Positions 24,815 to 38,300 of a stretch of 64,000 nucleotides of DNA are shown here, piece after piece. Both the position numbers and the translations under genes were made by a program. This stretch comes from Malurus cyaneus samueli. Lineage: Eukaryota; Chordata; Aves; Passeriformes; Maluridae. The DNA lies in contig CM019216.1 of assembly GCA_009741485.1 (NCBI GenBank), positions 51,041,792-51,105,791 of the forward strand, read 5' to 3'. The number at the start of each line of letters is the position of its first letter. The stretch's first letter is position 1. The notes under the pieces were generated by a model that saw only the letters and a list, made by a program, of their open reading frames with translations, did not search any database and was not told the origin of the DNA.

Positions 24815-27800
24815 TAAATAACTTCTTCAATTAATACATTGGTTTGTCAAGCTGGCACGTTTTTCAGCTCAATGAATAGCAGAGTGTATGGACTCTGCCT
24901 CATTAAGCTATTTAGGGACGGTACTTAGCACCAACAAAATGCAAAAAAAGGAGGAAATGATCCAAGCAGCCTGAATACTTCTGAGTGCCTTTGGCTACAG
25001 CCCAGGGTAACCACCACACAGCTTCCCAACCCTTCTCCAGAGCAGCAGAGCTAGGGGTTGACTCTCTCCTTGCCTTATTTGGGAAGCTGGCAGGGCAAGT
25101 CTTTTTCCCTGTGGATGCAGATCCATGATCTGAGTTAACGCCATCCCATTTTTTGCCATGACATGATTTTGCACATCTCTTTTCACTGTGGGAGGTGTCA
25201 GAGCAGCCTGGGAGCTGCTGGGGGCCTGGGAGTTGGGGTGAGCAGCACCCACAGGGACAGGGGAGCTTATGGGGACCGTCACTCTCCTGTACCCATATGC
25301 CAGATCTCAGAGGCCACACTCACTTGGGATAGCAAGGGAAGGCTGGGTTTGCTGCCACTGGTGTTAGGTTCAACTAGAAGGAATGAAAATAGAAAAGCAA
25401 AATATTATAGTAATAGCAGGAGAAAGCATAACCATAGTTTATACTAATGAATGCCGGCTGGGAAACTCTTTTGTGTTTACCAGCAGTTTTTAAAGATGTC
25501 AAATATGGTATTTGTACATACTACCTGAACTTCTGCACTTCTGCACAATTTTTGCACAGTGCCTGTAATGAAATTTTGACAAGGTTATCTGTGACTTTCC
25601 ATGCATAATCAGTGGCAATTGACTCACAGCTTCTGGGAACCTAGAAAAAAAATATATGCATGCCAGTTTTTGTAGCTCTTCACTTAGAGCACAGCTACAG
25701 ACATCTCTGTATGTTTGTATCAGTATGACTGAAAATGAATGCAAAAAAGGCTTTATTCTTATGCTAGATCTTGCCACTATAAAGACACCACACACTTGTT
25801 CTGCAATGAAAAGCAGGACTACATGGCATATTTGTAGGTTAAACTCTGAGCAAAAAGCCTGTTTGATAGAGCTTTACACATAGCTGTTGTAAATTCTGTT
25901 TCATCCTTGCTAATTTTGTCTCTGCTTTTGACTAAATAATAAATCCCCATTGAGTATCTGAATCCTTAAATACTGGCAGGCCTTGCTGAGTGGAATATCT
26001 ACCAGCACTGTCCATGCTGCCAAAGTGAAAAGCAACTCCTCTACCCTGTACAGCTTTAACCCAATCAAAACCTCTTCTCCACAGCCTTTCTGAGGCCAGT
26101 TGCAGGTATTGTCTTGCTCCAGCAAAGGAAATTTAACAAGGCCATTTGGTTAGTAAGATGCAAATTTGGGCAAAGATATGAGAGCTCTGGTCCTGTCCCT
26201 TACTAACACACATCTCAGGGCAGAAGCAGATGTGTCCTTTGGGATGTCTGTGGGGAAGCATGACTGCTTTCTAAGAAAGTCTTCACTTCTCTCTGGCTTC
26301 CAGAGAAAAGTGGAGCAAAACCTCAGTGCTTCTTCTCTGCTCTGTGCAATTCACAGAGAGCCTGATGCCAGCACAGCTGTGAGCAGTGGGCAGACCCACA
26401 ACCTTTCCCCTTCCACACACGAGTTTTCCTTGGCCAGCAGCCTCCACCAGGGAGCCCTGAGGTGTCAGCCCAGGGTCAGATTTAGTGCCTTTTTACCATC
26501 ACAGAAAATCTGGATTCCCCTGCTTTCCCCCCGCTCCAATTCATCACTGACTTGATACTAAAGAGCAGCTCATATTTACTGATGGAGAGCATCAGCCTTG
26601 GGCAGAGAAGGCAGAGCAGGCTCAGAAAGAAAAAGAAACATGGGAGGCAGGTGGCACAGATGGAAGAGTAAAGGTTAGGACTGTAGGGAGAAAGATATGA
26701 AGGAAGTTAGCGTGATATTTAACTCTGCAACACTGTTTTTGATTCAGGAATATATATTGCTATTAAAAGATTTCCAGTGTTTAGAGGTCTCTCCTCCAGA
26801 GCTTTTTTCTTTCTTCCCTGAATAAGCATTGTGAACATCCTCTTCTCCATGCACAAAAACTGCACTCTTATTTTTATCTTATGCTTACTAGGCTGACATG
26901 AGGCCATTTGAGCTGCAGTTTTTTTCTGGAAGAGTCAGCAACACCTTTGGTTTTGTGTGTGCGGAGGGGGAGCACGAGAGATAAGAAACAGTAGCAGGAG
27001 GGGTAGCCACACCTGTAAGGCATCTGCTGGGCCCCACATCACAGGCTGATTAATTTTGAAACAAGACTTGATTGTGCTGTGGCTCTGGGGTGTCACAGGG
27101 AGAGCAGAGCAGCTAAGGCATTGCACCAAGGAGTATTTGGATTTTCATCCCAAAGGTCCCAGCAGCCTGCAGATACCTATGCTAGTGGGTCTGTGCTGGT
27201 CACTCTAGAGACTTGGAGAAAGTGTTGCATCCACCAGGGCCCTGTGAACTTCCTGTGTTTCAAGTGCAATAGACAACTTGTTGCAATGTTCCTAATTCCT
27301 ATTAACTTGTGTACATTTATAGGAAAAAACATATTTAAGGAACTAGGTGACACAGAACAACCCAGCCATTCTCCAGGGCTCAGCTGGTTTTTTGCTCAGG
27401 ACATGGCAATAAGAGCTGCTTTATTAGCAGAGGTGCCACATTGTGCAAGACTGGACAGTTTGTGTCTTAGCCTGAGCCTGAGTCGATCACTTGCTGCGCT
27501 GGGTTCATCCTGCGCCAACTTCTCCAGGATCACATTTCTGAACAGTGACTGGGCAGCTGGGATGTACACTGCTTTTCTTCATAGAGCCCTGCAAGACTGG
27601 GCTACAAAGTGCAAGAATGCAGAATTCAGAAGCAGCAATACTTGCATTGTCCAGTTTTTTTCCATCGTTGTCTGAGGCATCAGACAACACCTTTAGAATT
27701 CTCACCTACGGCACAAGTCAGGAGATCAAAGGTAGAACAGGCCCACTCAAAACTATAATTTCCCCATTTCATATACATAAAATATATAAGGTAACCATAT

Positions 27801-29049
27801 ATTGCTCCAAAACCAGGTTTTTGAGCAACTGTGATCAGCCTGAGCACCAAAGTCACACACGTGTACTTAAGTTAAGCCCATCTGTCACTGCACCCACAAC
27901 AGTCTGAGCACCCTCAGCTCTATTTACTAAGTGCTTATCTGAAAAGCAAATTTAATAAATCTGTCAGTGACAGTTTAAAGCTACCTCTCAGCATGTTCTG
28001 AGCAAGTGCTGGATGCTATTCCCTGGTGAATGAGGTAGTACAAGAATATTCCTCTCTCTCGGAGTCTGGCAGTGGAGCACCCAGAGGGACAGCTCCTCAC
28101 CAGCTCACCCCACAGCCCCAGCACCCAGGGGGCTTCCTGCCTCCTGTGCAGATTGCTTTCCAAGTGAAATATTCAGGATAAATGAAATGCCCTAGGGAGA
28201 ATAGCTCACTTTCTGTAGGGAACTCTGGGAGGATATGCCCCTTTGACAGCGGGAGTGTGACTGCAGCTCCTGTAGTTACACCTAAGTTGGTGTTAAATGG
28301 GGCAGCTCAAAGAGCGGTGTCACTGAGCAACCCTGCTCTCCTGGGCTCGCTGCCTGGGGGCTGTGAATCACATTTGCTCCCAGATTTGGCTGACAGTGCT
28401 GCAGCACAAGCGTTTCATGCCTGGTTTAAACCTCCTTTCCATCCTGTATTCCCCAACACTTTGCTCTTTCCCTCGTATCACCTACATAGTATCTGCTGGA
28501 ACCATCTCAGTTTTTATGAGTCAAACAGTCAGGGATTCAGAGGCAGTGAGGTCAGAAAGGCTACCACAGATACCTGCTTTGATCTTCTATAATACACACA
28601 ATCACAGCTGCCCTCCTCTGTGTAAGAGCAGGATTCAACACAGTGCTCTGCCCCATTGCTGGCTGTCAGGACACTTACGGACTTGTCATATCTTTGAGAT
28701 TCCTATTTTCCCACTGCCTCACCCCGGTAATGCTGGTTATAACTGGACAAACACACTAAAGATATTTAAATTTGCCTGAGTGGGAGAGGAAGAGTTAAAA
28801 CAAGAGGTGGAACAGAAAGATGCACAGACTTTGCTATCCCTGGGAAAGCATGTGAAAAATACCCTGTATTTGGCCAGCTTGATTTCCCACGTTTTGCATT
28901 TCTCTGTCAGTGTGAAGACTAACTATTGTATCTCTGTTCCCCATGTTTAAAAAGTAAACAGCTCCCCAGCCAACATGTATTTGAGTAAACTCAGCAGGTT
29001 AGATTCCTTGTTTGGTTTCTCAAGTGTTTTTCAGTCCCTCAGTAATTTC

Positions 29050-29330
29050 AGTGGCCCCTTCCTGAATCTTCTCCAGTTTCATCAACATCTTCCTTGAGTT
29101 TGTAGGCATCAGATGAGACAAATATTTCAGCAGCAGCCTTCCATGGGTATGACAAAAACCTCTCTGTTCCTTTTGCTTTGTGCTGCTGTAATCAGGATAT
29201 AGCAAAGATGAGAGCAGGCGGTTTTTCTGTCATCATTCTGAAGCTCATGTTCAGCAGTGATGTGCCAGGACCTTGCAGTCCTTCAAGAGACAAATTTTCA
29301 TTACAGGCCACACTCAAACATATGCGTTGT
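29050..29330 (-). mobile_element. Old CR1 LINE body fragment
   Basis: Weak but ordered similarity to minus-oriented CR1. GGCCCCTTCCTGAATCTTCTCC, then CATCAACATCTTCCTTGAG, TTTCAGCAGCAGCCTTCC, AAACCTCTCTGTTCC, GAAGCTCATGTTCAGC and CCAGGACCTTGCAGTCCTT appear in the order and spacing expected. No 3' terminus is present, so this is an internal fragment. It may continue to about 29490 with further decay. It is the most diverged of the CR1 pieces and therefore likely among the oldest. Confidence 0.55.
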
Positions 29331-32300
29331 TTACTTGCATCTTCTTTACTGACAGGGTCATGTTGCTCTGTATCAGAGACCTGATTTCTTCATAATTGAT
29401 TAGGTACCTTCTATTTCTTTTAATATTTGTAAAAGATTGCATTTCTCCAGGTTGTTATTGAAGAGTTTTAAATGGCATAATGTTAAAAATTTACTTCTGT
29501 GGGAGCCACTAGAAATGTAACCATGAATACAAAAGTCCCCATTACATTTTGAGAAATACCAGCAAGTTTTTAATCCACTCTGCCTCTTAATCAAAATGCC
29601 ACGCCGTGCCACATCATACACCCTGCAGAGTCTATTACAACAGCCACAGCTAGATTTTACAATCAATCTTGCAATATTATCAACAGGTAACAAGCTATTT
29701 TTTCATAATTGCACTTTGTTCAGCATTAAATATACCACTTCCTCTTAATTTTTTATTAGTTGACTCTCAGATCAGCCGTAGAGTATTTTACCTGGGATTA
29801 GTTTCAGGCTATTGGACTTATAATTGCATGGACTCCTTTATTTGTCTTGCCAGGGAAGATTGGCAAGATACAGCCAGGAAAGAAAAAAAAACCAAAAAAA
29901 CCTGATGTTTTTTCCATGGGTGCAGCAATAGATGTTTATCCAAGATATAATGTGACCTTGGCCTGACTGCTTTGGGAATTTTTGAGCTATAAGATGAGTG
30001 GAGACATCAGCTTTTTTTGTCATCTGGGAAGCTGCTGCATTCTGGTCCACTAAACAGCTCCTTTGCTTTTCCTGGGCTGAAAACTTTAGAAACTGAACAT
30101 TCTGGTGTTCAAGGTCAGATAAGCCTTATCCAGAGGGAAAGGAATGGAGCAAACCTCAGGCCTGATACCAGGAGAACAGGAGAAGAGTATGCAGGGAGGT
30201 TATGGAGCTGCAGGGAAAATGGCTGGAGCCCTCACAGTGGCAGCATCTCTTGTGGGGTCCCTGTGCAGAATCCAGATTCCTTCCATCATGGTCATCACTT
30301 TGCTTCCCTGAGCTCCTGCCCTTTGTGCTTCCAACCTTTTTGTGGGGGTGTGAAAGTCCTGTGTGTATCTCCACACACTGTCCCTTTGTGTCCCACTTTA
30401 GTTCTTCAGGAACCAGTGCTGGAAGGGATGCAAACTGCAGCTTGTTGTCCTGTTTCTTACTCTGATTCTACAAAAGAGACCTTACATCTACTGAAGAGTT
30501 CAAATTCTACCGAGATTTTCTGAAAAAACAAACTCTCTCTACCTGAAGGTCATGGAGAGACACTATTGCCTACCTGAGATTTGTCTGCAACAACAGCAAC
30601 ATTGCTTTTTTATTTTTGCCTTCGGTTTCTACAAAAGGGATTTGACATGCAACAAAACTGCAGCGGGAGAGGGCTGCTAGCTGGAGCCTGGAGCCAAACA
30701 CAATAGTTGTGCTGAAACTGCAAGGCTGCATTCATTTTCATTAACAGAGCATGGAGCAGAGCTGAGGCTGGTGTGGCTCATGACCGCTGTCCCTGGTGAC
30801 ATCTGCCTGGTGGCTGTGACTCTGCAATGAAGGACATGCTGGACGAGCTGATATGGGTGCAATTATTCTTTCTGGTGAATCCAAAATACACAGAGAATGG
30901 GATAGGCCCTTTATATAGAAAGAATCAAATAAGGTAGCTGAGATAACAAATGTGCCCTTTTGCCCTTCACAGGTATGTAGAAAGTAAACTCAGCTCTTTC
31001 ATTAAAATGATTTGGCAGAAGAACTGGATTTGTTGGGCTCTTGTAGTCATGTCTAAGACCTTGTCCCACTTTCTTCCTTTTCCCTTCCACCTGCTCCTTT
31101 AGTAGTTGCCTGAATAGTTGTAAAACAAAGACAGTGCTGAAAATCAGATGAATTTTTTTCTAAATAAAGCAGCAATTTAAAATCCCCTACGTGAATAAAT
31201 AATCCATATGTTGCCTGAATCTTTTATGACATGAATTCCAAAAACGAACTTAAAAAGCTTTCTCTGTTGTTTCGGAACTGGGTCAGAAAACTCGCTCAGG
31301 GAATTTTTAATGAGCCAGGCAGGCTCCCAGCTCTGGGTTACTGGTTCAGGCACGAATCAGGTTAGTAGGCAGCAGAATTTGTCACTGCAGCTGAAGAAGC
31401 CAGACACACTCCTCACCCCAGACACCCACATTGCCACAGGCAATAGTGGCACGATGAGCACAAAAGCACAGGCAAAAATGGGAAAAAGGTCTAGAATATG
31501 AAACTGCTGAATCTCCTTTCATCAGCACCTGCCCTTTAACCCATGCCCAGCCTGGACACTGCCCCCCTGTGTCCTTACTTTCTTTCAGCACCTTCTCCCC
31601 TACCTCCAGCTGTAAAGGGACCATTAACCTCAGCTGGCTCAGATAATGAAATAACTGCTTTTGTCAAGGGAGACCTTAATGCACATAAATTAGTCTCAGC
31701 AGAAGCTGAAAATATTTTTTTTTCTTTTCTGGAGCTTTGGATCTTCACTGTTGACAAAATTACCAGGCTTGATGTTGTCTTGATCAGCACAGAAAGTCTA
31801 ATTTTGACCCTTTGTCATTGCTCTGTAGTTCTTGAACAGACTAACTGTGCCCAAATTTTTTACTGTTTTTTTCAATAATTTCACTAAGATACTTTCATCA
31901 CTTTTTTCTTCCTTTCTTCACCATGCTTACTCGGTCCTTTTAATTTACCAGCTTTTCCAGCCTAATTTTCCTAATTCTCAAAAGGAAGATAGTGCTATTA
32001 GGGTCATGCTTCTTTCACCAATTCCAACTATAGCACACTGCTCTTCCTGTCATTCCAGGCTCTCCCATCAAACTGCTCCAATACTTCTGTTTCCTTCCTA
32101 ACTTTCAGACATTGAACATAACCAGTCCCACTGCCTGTATCATTCACCCCCAATATTTTGATTGATAGATATCTCTGATATCTCACCCTAATGTTCCCAG
32201 GCTGGGTCCCATAGCCCTCATGTCCCACATGGATGCTGTTAAGGGGCAGTGGAAAGGACATGGAGATGAGAGGAGCTACCCAAGACAGAGCTTTGCAGCA

Positions 32301-35300
32301 GCACCCCAGGACCCTGGAATCCCTCTCTGAATTCCCATCCCAATTCCTTCCTCCCCTTTTCTGGAAACTTGAGTTTCTGGCAAGGGTGGCATTATGCTGG
32401 GATCCATTGCAATACAGAGCCTGTGGACTGGGCAGTGTCTGGGTCACACTGCTGTGTGGTTTTTCCTGTTTTTCCTACTTCTCCTATATTCCAGGCAGGT
32501 ACTGTGTCCTGATAGAACAGAAGGGGAGCTCAGGGGCTGCATGGGGCTCTCTCATCAAACCAGTGACCAACATGGGCTGTGAGTCCTCCTTAAATGCTTC
32601 CCCCAGCCCTGACCCTGCTCTGCCAATGAGGAAAGCCAAAGGGTCAGGTGCACACAGGAACACCTATTTTGTCCGGTTACACCTTTTTATTATAAAGGAT
32701 TGATAAGTGTGTAAAATACAGCTTTCACAACCTGGAGGAAAACAATTAAGAATTAAACTGCAGATGCCAAATGATGTTTCCTATGTATGTTCCACAAAAT
32801 GATAAAAACTCCATGGAATCACTCACGCTGCTCAGCCAGTGTGAGTCACAGAAGAGCCTTAAGGAAAAGGATGGAGGAGAAAGAAGGGAATCATGGAAAT
32901 GCATTTGATCAGATTTGTACTCTTTGCTATTTTTAAACACATCTGCAAATAGGCACAAAGCAGCTTTTAGTGCTGTACGTTGTTCTCTCTGACCGAGACA
33001 CTCATGGAGCAAAACCATATAAAAATCAATAGTAAAACTTTCAGACTGTACTAGATAGGGCAGCTATCTGCTCAAAAATCTCATTTTCCAGTTGTCCAGC
33101 TGCTGAGAATGAGAAAATCACCAAACAAAGCAGTGACTGTCAGGTTTAATCACTTCCCTCAGCTGTATTTGTGGAGCTAACAGAATGGATCCAGTTAGCA
33201 TAATGGGACAACCGGTAAAGAACATTTTTTTGGGGAAGGTAAAAAAGGTGAGGTGCCTTTCAGACATCACAGCTGGAGAAGGTGCTGCCCCTGGGAGCTA
33301 ATCCAGTCATTAGGAATCATACTCTTCATGCACATTTCAGTGGAAACTGTGATTATGCCCTACATATCCAAACACAGCTTTTTTTCCTATGCTGAAGGGA
33401 GGCTGTGAATTGCACTGGAAAAATGTTAAAGACTTACTGGAAAAGAAAATTACCAATAAGAAAAATAATAGAAATAAGAACAGACAATAACTGATAGTTT
33501 ATTTTATTTTTTTTATTCTGTCATACAGAGAGGAAACAGGTATTTACTGAAAAGGATTTTTAATTTTTTTTGTGAACAGTGCAGATAATGCCAAAATATG
33601 CATTGGTAATGCAGTGACCTGCTTGCATTAAGAAATATGAGCGTTAATTAGGGTGAAATAAGAAGAGTAAATGTCCTGTCACTCCCAGCTAAGCCAGAGT
33701 CAGCCATTTAGGATCATTTGGTTTACCTGAAAAGAGAAAAGCTGAGTTTAGGGTTGGGTGAATGATTCAGAAAATGCCATTTCTGGAGAGAGGAAGGAAG
33801 GAAGGGAGGAAGCCCTAAGGACACTAAACATAAAGGCAGAGGAAGGCTGTGAAACCTTGACTCCACTCACTTTAGGGAACTTGTTACACTAAATAAACTA
33901 TATTCCCAGAAGAACAGAATGTTATTTGGACAGTGTCTGGGTATAAACAGATTATTTCTGAAGCTCAACAAGGAACATATTTGACTGATCTCACTCCGTG
34001 AGGGCCTTCTGGCACCAAACTCAGTGTTATTAAAACTTACGGGAAAATAACATAGAATAGCTTACTTTGAGATGCAGAAGATGGTTACAATCAAAAGTTG
34101 TACAATCAATCTGTTTGAAGAGACCTGGAAATAACACAAGACTGAAGGAGACTGGCAAGGTCACTGAACCACAGATCTCAGCAATTGCATCAGGTGATCC
34201 TTTCCTTAAGTGCTTTGTTTTAAGCCTGGTTAGGTTCAGGACTAATACACATGTTGGTCATTCCCTATCAGGAAAAATTTAAATCAGGAATAACCATTTG
34301 CTCAAATGACATGTATTTGATTTTTATCTCTGTCACAGTTTGACATGTTAGGGCATCTTGAAGTGTGTGTCACCAGCATTATGAAGGGTGGATGACACGT
34401 GTTGAAGTGCTGTGAGGGAAAGAAACTTCCTGGGGAATAATTACCCACAAACAGCCCTTTGGCAGCTTCTTAGGGATCTGTGGTGTAATAGAGGACGTTG
34501 GATTAGCCTTGTATAAGGTTGCAATTCTAAATTTTTTAGTTCATGTCTTCCTTTTTAACAGGGAGAAATATGTTTTTAGTCAGTAAGGATTAACATTTCA
34601 GGTAAATATTTAATGGTAAGAAAGCTGCTTTGCTCCAGTCCGGATCTCTGGATGTGTCTCACAATGGCTCCGTAATACTTAATTACACAAATGAGCAACT
34701 CATGAAACACCATGACTCAACGGTGGAGATATCTCACTGTATTTTGACTTGCCTGACTTGCTTTTACTTTGAGAGGGATTTTTTTCCAGCTTTCTGCAGA
34801 CTCCGAATTTCTGTTCCCAGAAAGGACCTTGCAATCTGATAAGCACAAGCAATTTGTTCCAGCACTGATCAGACTAAACATGCACGTTTTGTTCTTTATG
34901 CTTCAACAAAGGAGGCTTTGAGGCCGGGCATGGCTCCCTGCCACCCGGGAAAGAAAGGACAGAGGGTGCCACACATCCATACATGCATCACAAAATCCAT
35001 GAATGTGACCTCCTGCTGGCGGGCAAGGGCAAGGCATGAGTTTTTGACAAACAGAAGGGTGATAGGAGGAAATTGTGTTGACTTCCTCATGGTAAAATTT
35101 CTGTTTAAGGAGTTACAGGTGGAGTCTGTGAAATCGTCTGGCACTGCCATTGTCACCGGTGCTTCCAGTGCTCTGCAGTCCCTCCCGGTGGGGACAGCAG
35201 GCTCCAAAACAGGAAGGTAACTACACTGAGGGGCTGCATTTACAGCCAAAGATGGGGGAGAAGATTAGTCCTGAAGATGCTTCTGTGACCATGTTTCACT

Positions 35301-38300
35301 GATAGTTTTTTGCAAGTGCTTGCAGTTGAAAAAGACTTTCCTGCTTGGAGGATGTCTTCAGTGACAGGAAGGGATTCACAGGCTTTTCCAGGTGAACTTC
35401 TGCCATGTAAACTCAGTTGGTTTTTTTTTCTTCTTTTTTTCATCTCAAGAGTTTTAGGGGGAGGGGAAAAACAAGATAACTGATCCCAAAGTTTTCTTTG
35501 TAGCATTTTGAGACTGAAACATAAAAGTATTAAATGTCAAAACTTTTAGACCGAAACACCAAAAAGAAATCACACTGAGATACAGACCTTGATCACTTTC
35601 ATTAAGTCTGTTCTTCATCTGTTGTTCAACTATTTGTTGTCCATTTTCTCACTTTCTTCAACCCAGGTTTATTCTTGCCTCATAGAGGAGGAAAAAAGGG
35701 CTAAATAGTGATGAAAGGTCAGACTGGGGTGAAAAGAAATGGAGAAAAAGGAAGGATGAAAAGGAGGGAAGAAAAAATGGGCAGGATTTGGGGGCATGTG
35801 TTCCTATGTGCTCTGAACTTAAATCTTCCCTTCTCCAAGGTGCATAAGTACCTTGCACAGGTGTAGGTCCTGCTACCAATGTGCAGTGCCTACCTCAAAG
35901 TATTCAAGTGTCATCTTTAACTGGAATTTGAGTTTCATCCCTTACTACTGTGAATTCAGAGCAGCCCTTTACAGCTTTGATGCTGAGATGCCTTGACCTA
36001 GATTCCAGTCATAGTTATAGATGGCTGGTTCCTATATGTACATTCCTGTGACCACACTGTCCTTTATTTTTAGCAACCCCTTTCTTGGCTGAATCCTGTT
36101 GGTACCTCACAGTCACAAGTAATGAATGCACCAAGGTTCTTGGCTAATGATAACATGCAGTAAAAACATATTGTCAGCTTTAAATGTCTGTAGCTGAACA
36201 GTAGGAGGGACATTTAGGTACTAGGGAATGGATGTTCTTTCAACGCTTTGAGGGTGAGACATCTTAAAATAGACACAAGTAGCTTAAAATACCATATGGG
36301 ATCTTAAAATGTTATGCTCTACTTTAGTGAAACTCCTCCACCTGAGAATGAGAATTTTTCTCTTCCTACTTTAATTGCATTTCCTCTTCCAATCTGAGGA
36401 TTTCACCACATCCCTTTCCTTTGCCCATTGGTATTTCCTCTATCCTTAAACCTGCAGTAGAAGACAATGCAAAGATGCCCTTCCAAAATCTCCTTTGCAG
36501 AATCAGGAGCAACAGCGGAGCTAAAGATTAACAAGCAGCAGATGCAGAGAAGAAGGCAGATGGAGAATGAATATAGCAGAAAGAAAATCCAAAAGATATC
36601 TCCAGGGATCATTAACATGCAGAAATGTATTAAATTCTCACCAAAAANAAAAAAAAAAAAAACAAAACCAAAAAACAAAAACAAAAACCAACCAAACAAA
36701 AAAAAAATATGTCTGTGGCAAGGTAATGAAGACTCTAGATCTGCTGTGGAAAACTGTGTGACCCATTGAGGTTTCCAGTATTTCACTTAAAATACCGCAT
36801 TAAGTAGCAATTGTACTCATTAGAAAATGCAAGCAGAACTTGTGCCTAAACCCCCATGCTACTGATCATCAACAATTCATTATGAGCTCCACTCTTTTCT
36901 GATGTAGAATTGTACATTGAAGATCAAATTTCACATTATCAAAGCATTGGTTGAGAATGTGAAATGTGAGTAGCTCCAACATGTGTTAAGGAGGGTCTGT
37001 TGCCTCACAACCCATCATCTTAGCTGCAATGAGGCAGAATTTTTAAATTGTATCATGGCATGCATTGCATGGCACCCATTGCATCATGCCAGGAGTGTTG
37101 TAATTCAGCCACAAGGGATGAACAGGGCACTCCTTTGGCTTTGAAGTCCATCACTGGTGTCTCTCTTGTACTCCTGCCCCAGATCTCATGGCTTAGGAAT
37201 TTGTCATGAGAGATCAGAGTTAAAGACACTTTTATATGAGACCCTATATGGATTTAGTCTGAGTGAGGAGTGTAAAACTGATTGACTTCATAGTCTTTGA
37301 AGATGGGTGGCTCTATTGTTTTGCTTTTTTTTGTCCATTTATGACCATTATACATTTGTCATAGATTTGAAAATACAGTCAGACTAGACCTAGTAACTAC
37401 TAGATGAGTATAAAAATAATTTTGACATCAATGAGATTTTTTTTTCCCTTGAATCAGTGCTACAGGATTGGTCTGACATTAGGATCTGTGGGATTCCAGA
37501 TAGCACACTTATCTATCCTGCCCTCTTGACAGCTATTTATACCATTTTCTCTTTCTGAGGGATCAGCAGTTTAACTTGGTAGGACATGGGACTGGATTCT
37601 GCAAGATGAGCATAAACCAAAGTGTTTAAAAAAAAACCAAAAAAACCAAATCCCCAACAACAAATGAAACAACCTGACTTCTAAAGCAGTCTCTATATTA
37701 TCCAAATGAGTCAGAACTGGTTTATAAGAACAAAGCTTTTCTGGGATATTCTGAAATGATGTACCTTTTTGTGAAAAAGTTATATATCCTTCTTGACCAA
37801 AGCCTCTCATTCCTATACTTCAATTTGTTAACTTAGGTAGTTGCAAAGTTTTCTCACTCTCAATTCAAAGGGAATATAACATTACACAGATTTCAACTTC
37901 TGCTCTGACGCTGCCTTAAGAAACATTTTTGGGATTAAATATTACATAAGAAAACCATCCCTGTACCTGTCAGTGTAACACCATCCATGAGTGACATGCT
38001 GCTGACTTCTTTCCCCCAGGGAGGCAAGTAACCTATTTATTTAGAGATCTTGCTCCCTTGACTATTCATTAGTTTTAATTAGAAATAAAAGCCTGGAAGA
38101 TCAAACTGGCTCTGCTTAGTTTATTGATTACAAAAATTAAGACAATAATCAATAAATACATAAATTCCTTTCATTTCTAGAGACCTAAGGCACGTGATTA
38201 TTCCAAAGGGCCTCTGCTCTTTATAGCTGTTCAGTACCCCAAACTCTATTCCAATATGCTAAATACCCTACACTGCCTGTTACTGGGAGGAATTAGACGT

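Larger units (their letters stand above)
16896..29049. other. Long unique non-coding stretch with local tandem repeats
   Basis: Over 12 kb without a recognisable gene or dispersed repeat. It holds the hexamer minisatellite (17181-17297), an AT palindrome with a 22-bp duplication (21876-21946) and a 21-bp duplication (24773-24814). Open frames up to 198 codons (27079-27675) show no family resemblance and have competing frames on the other strand. Old repeats below my recognition limit may be present. Confidence 0.55.

Noticed and set aside
27079..27675. 198-codon open frame
   Set aside because: No family resemblance, no splice or promoter context, and a partly overlapping frame of 120 codons on the same strand plus one on the other strand.
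32233..32703. 156-codon frame with a Cys/Phe-rich hydrophobic centre
   Set aside because: No recognisable family and a 139-codon frame lies on the opposite strand; treated as chance.
34896..35249. Overlapping frames of 100 (+) and 117 (-) codons with a GT after the plus frame
   Set aside because: Both strands are open over the same bases and neither translation resembles a known protein; no acceptor site context supports an exon.
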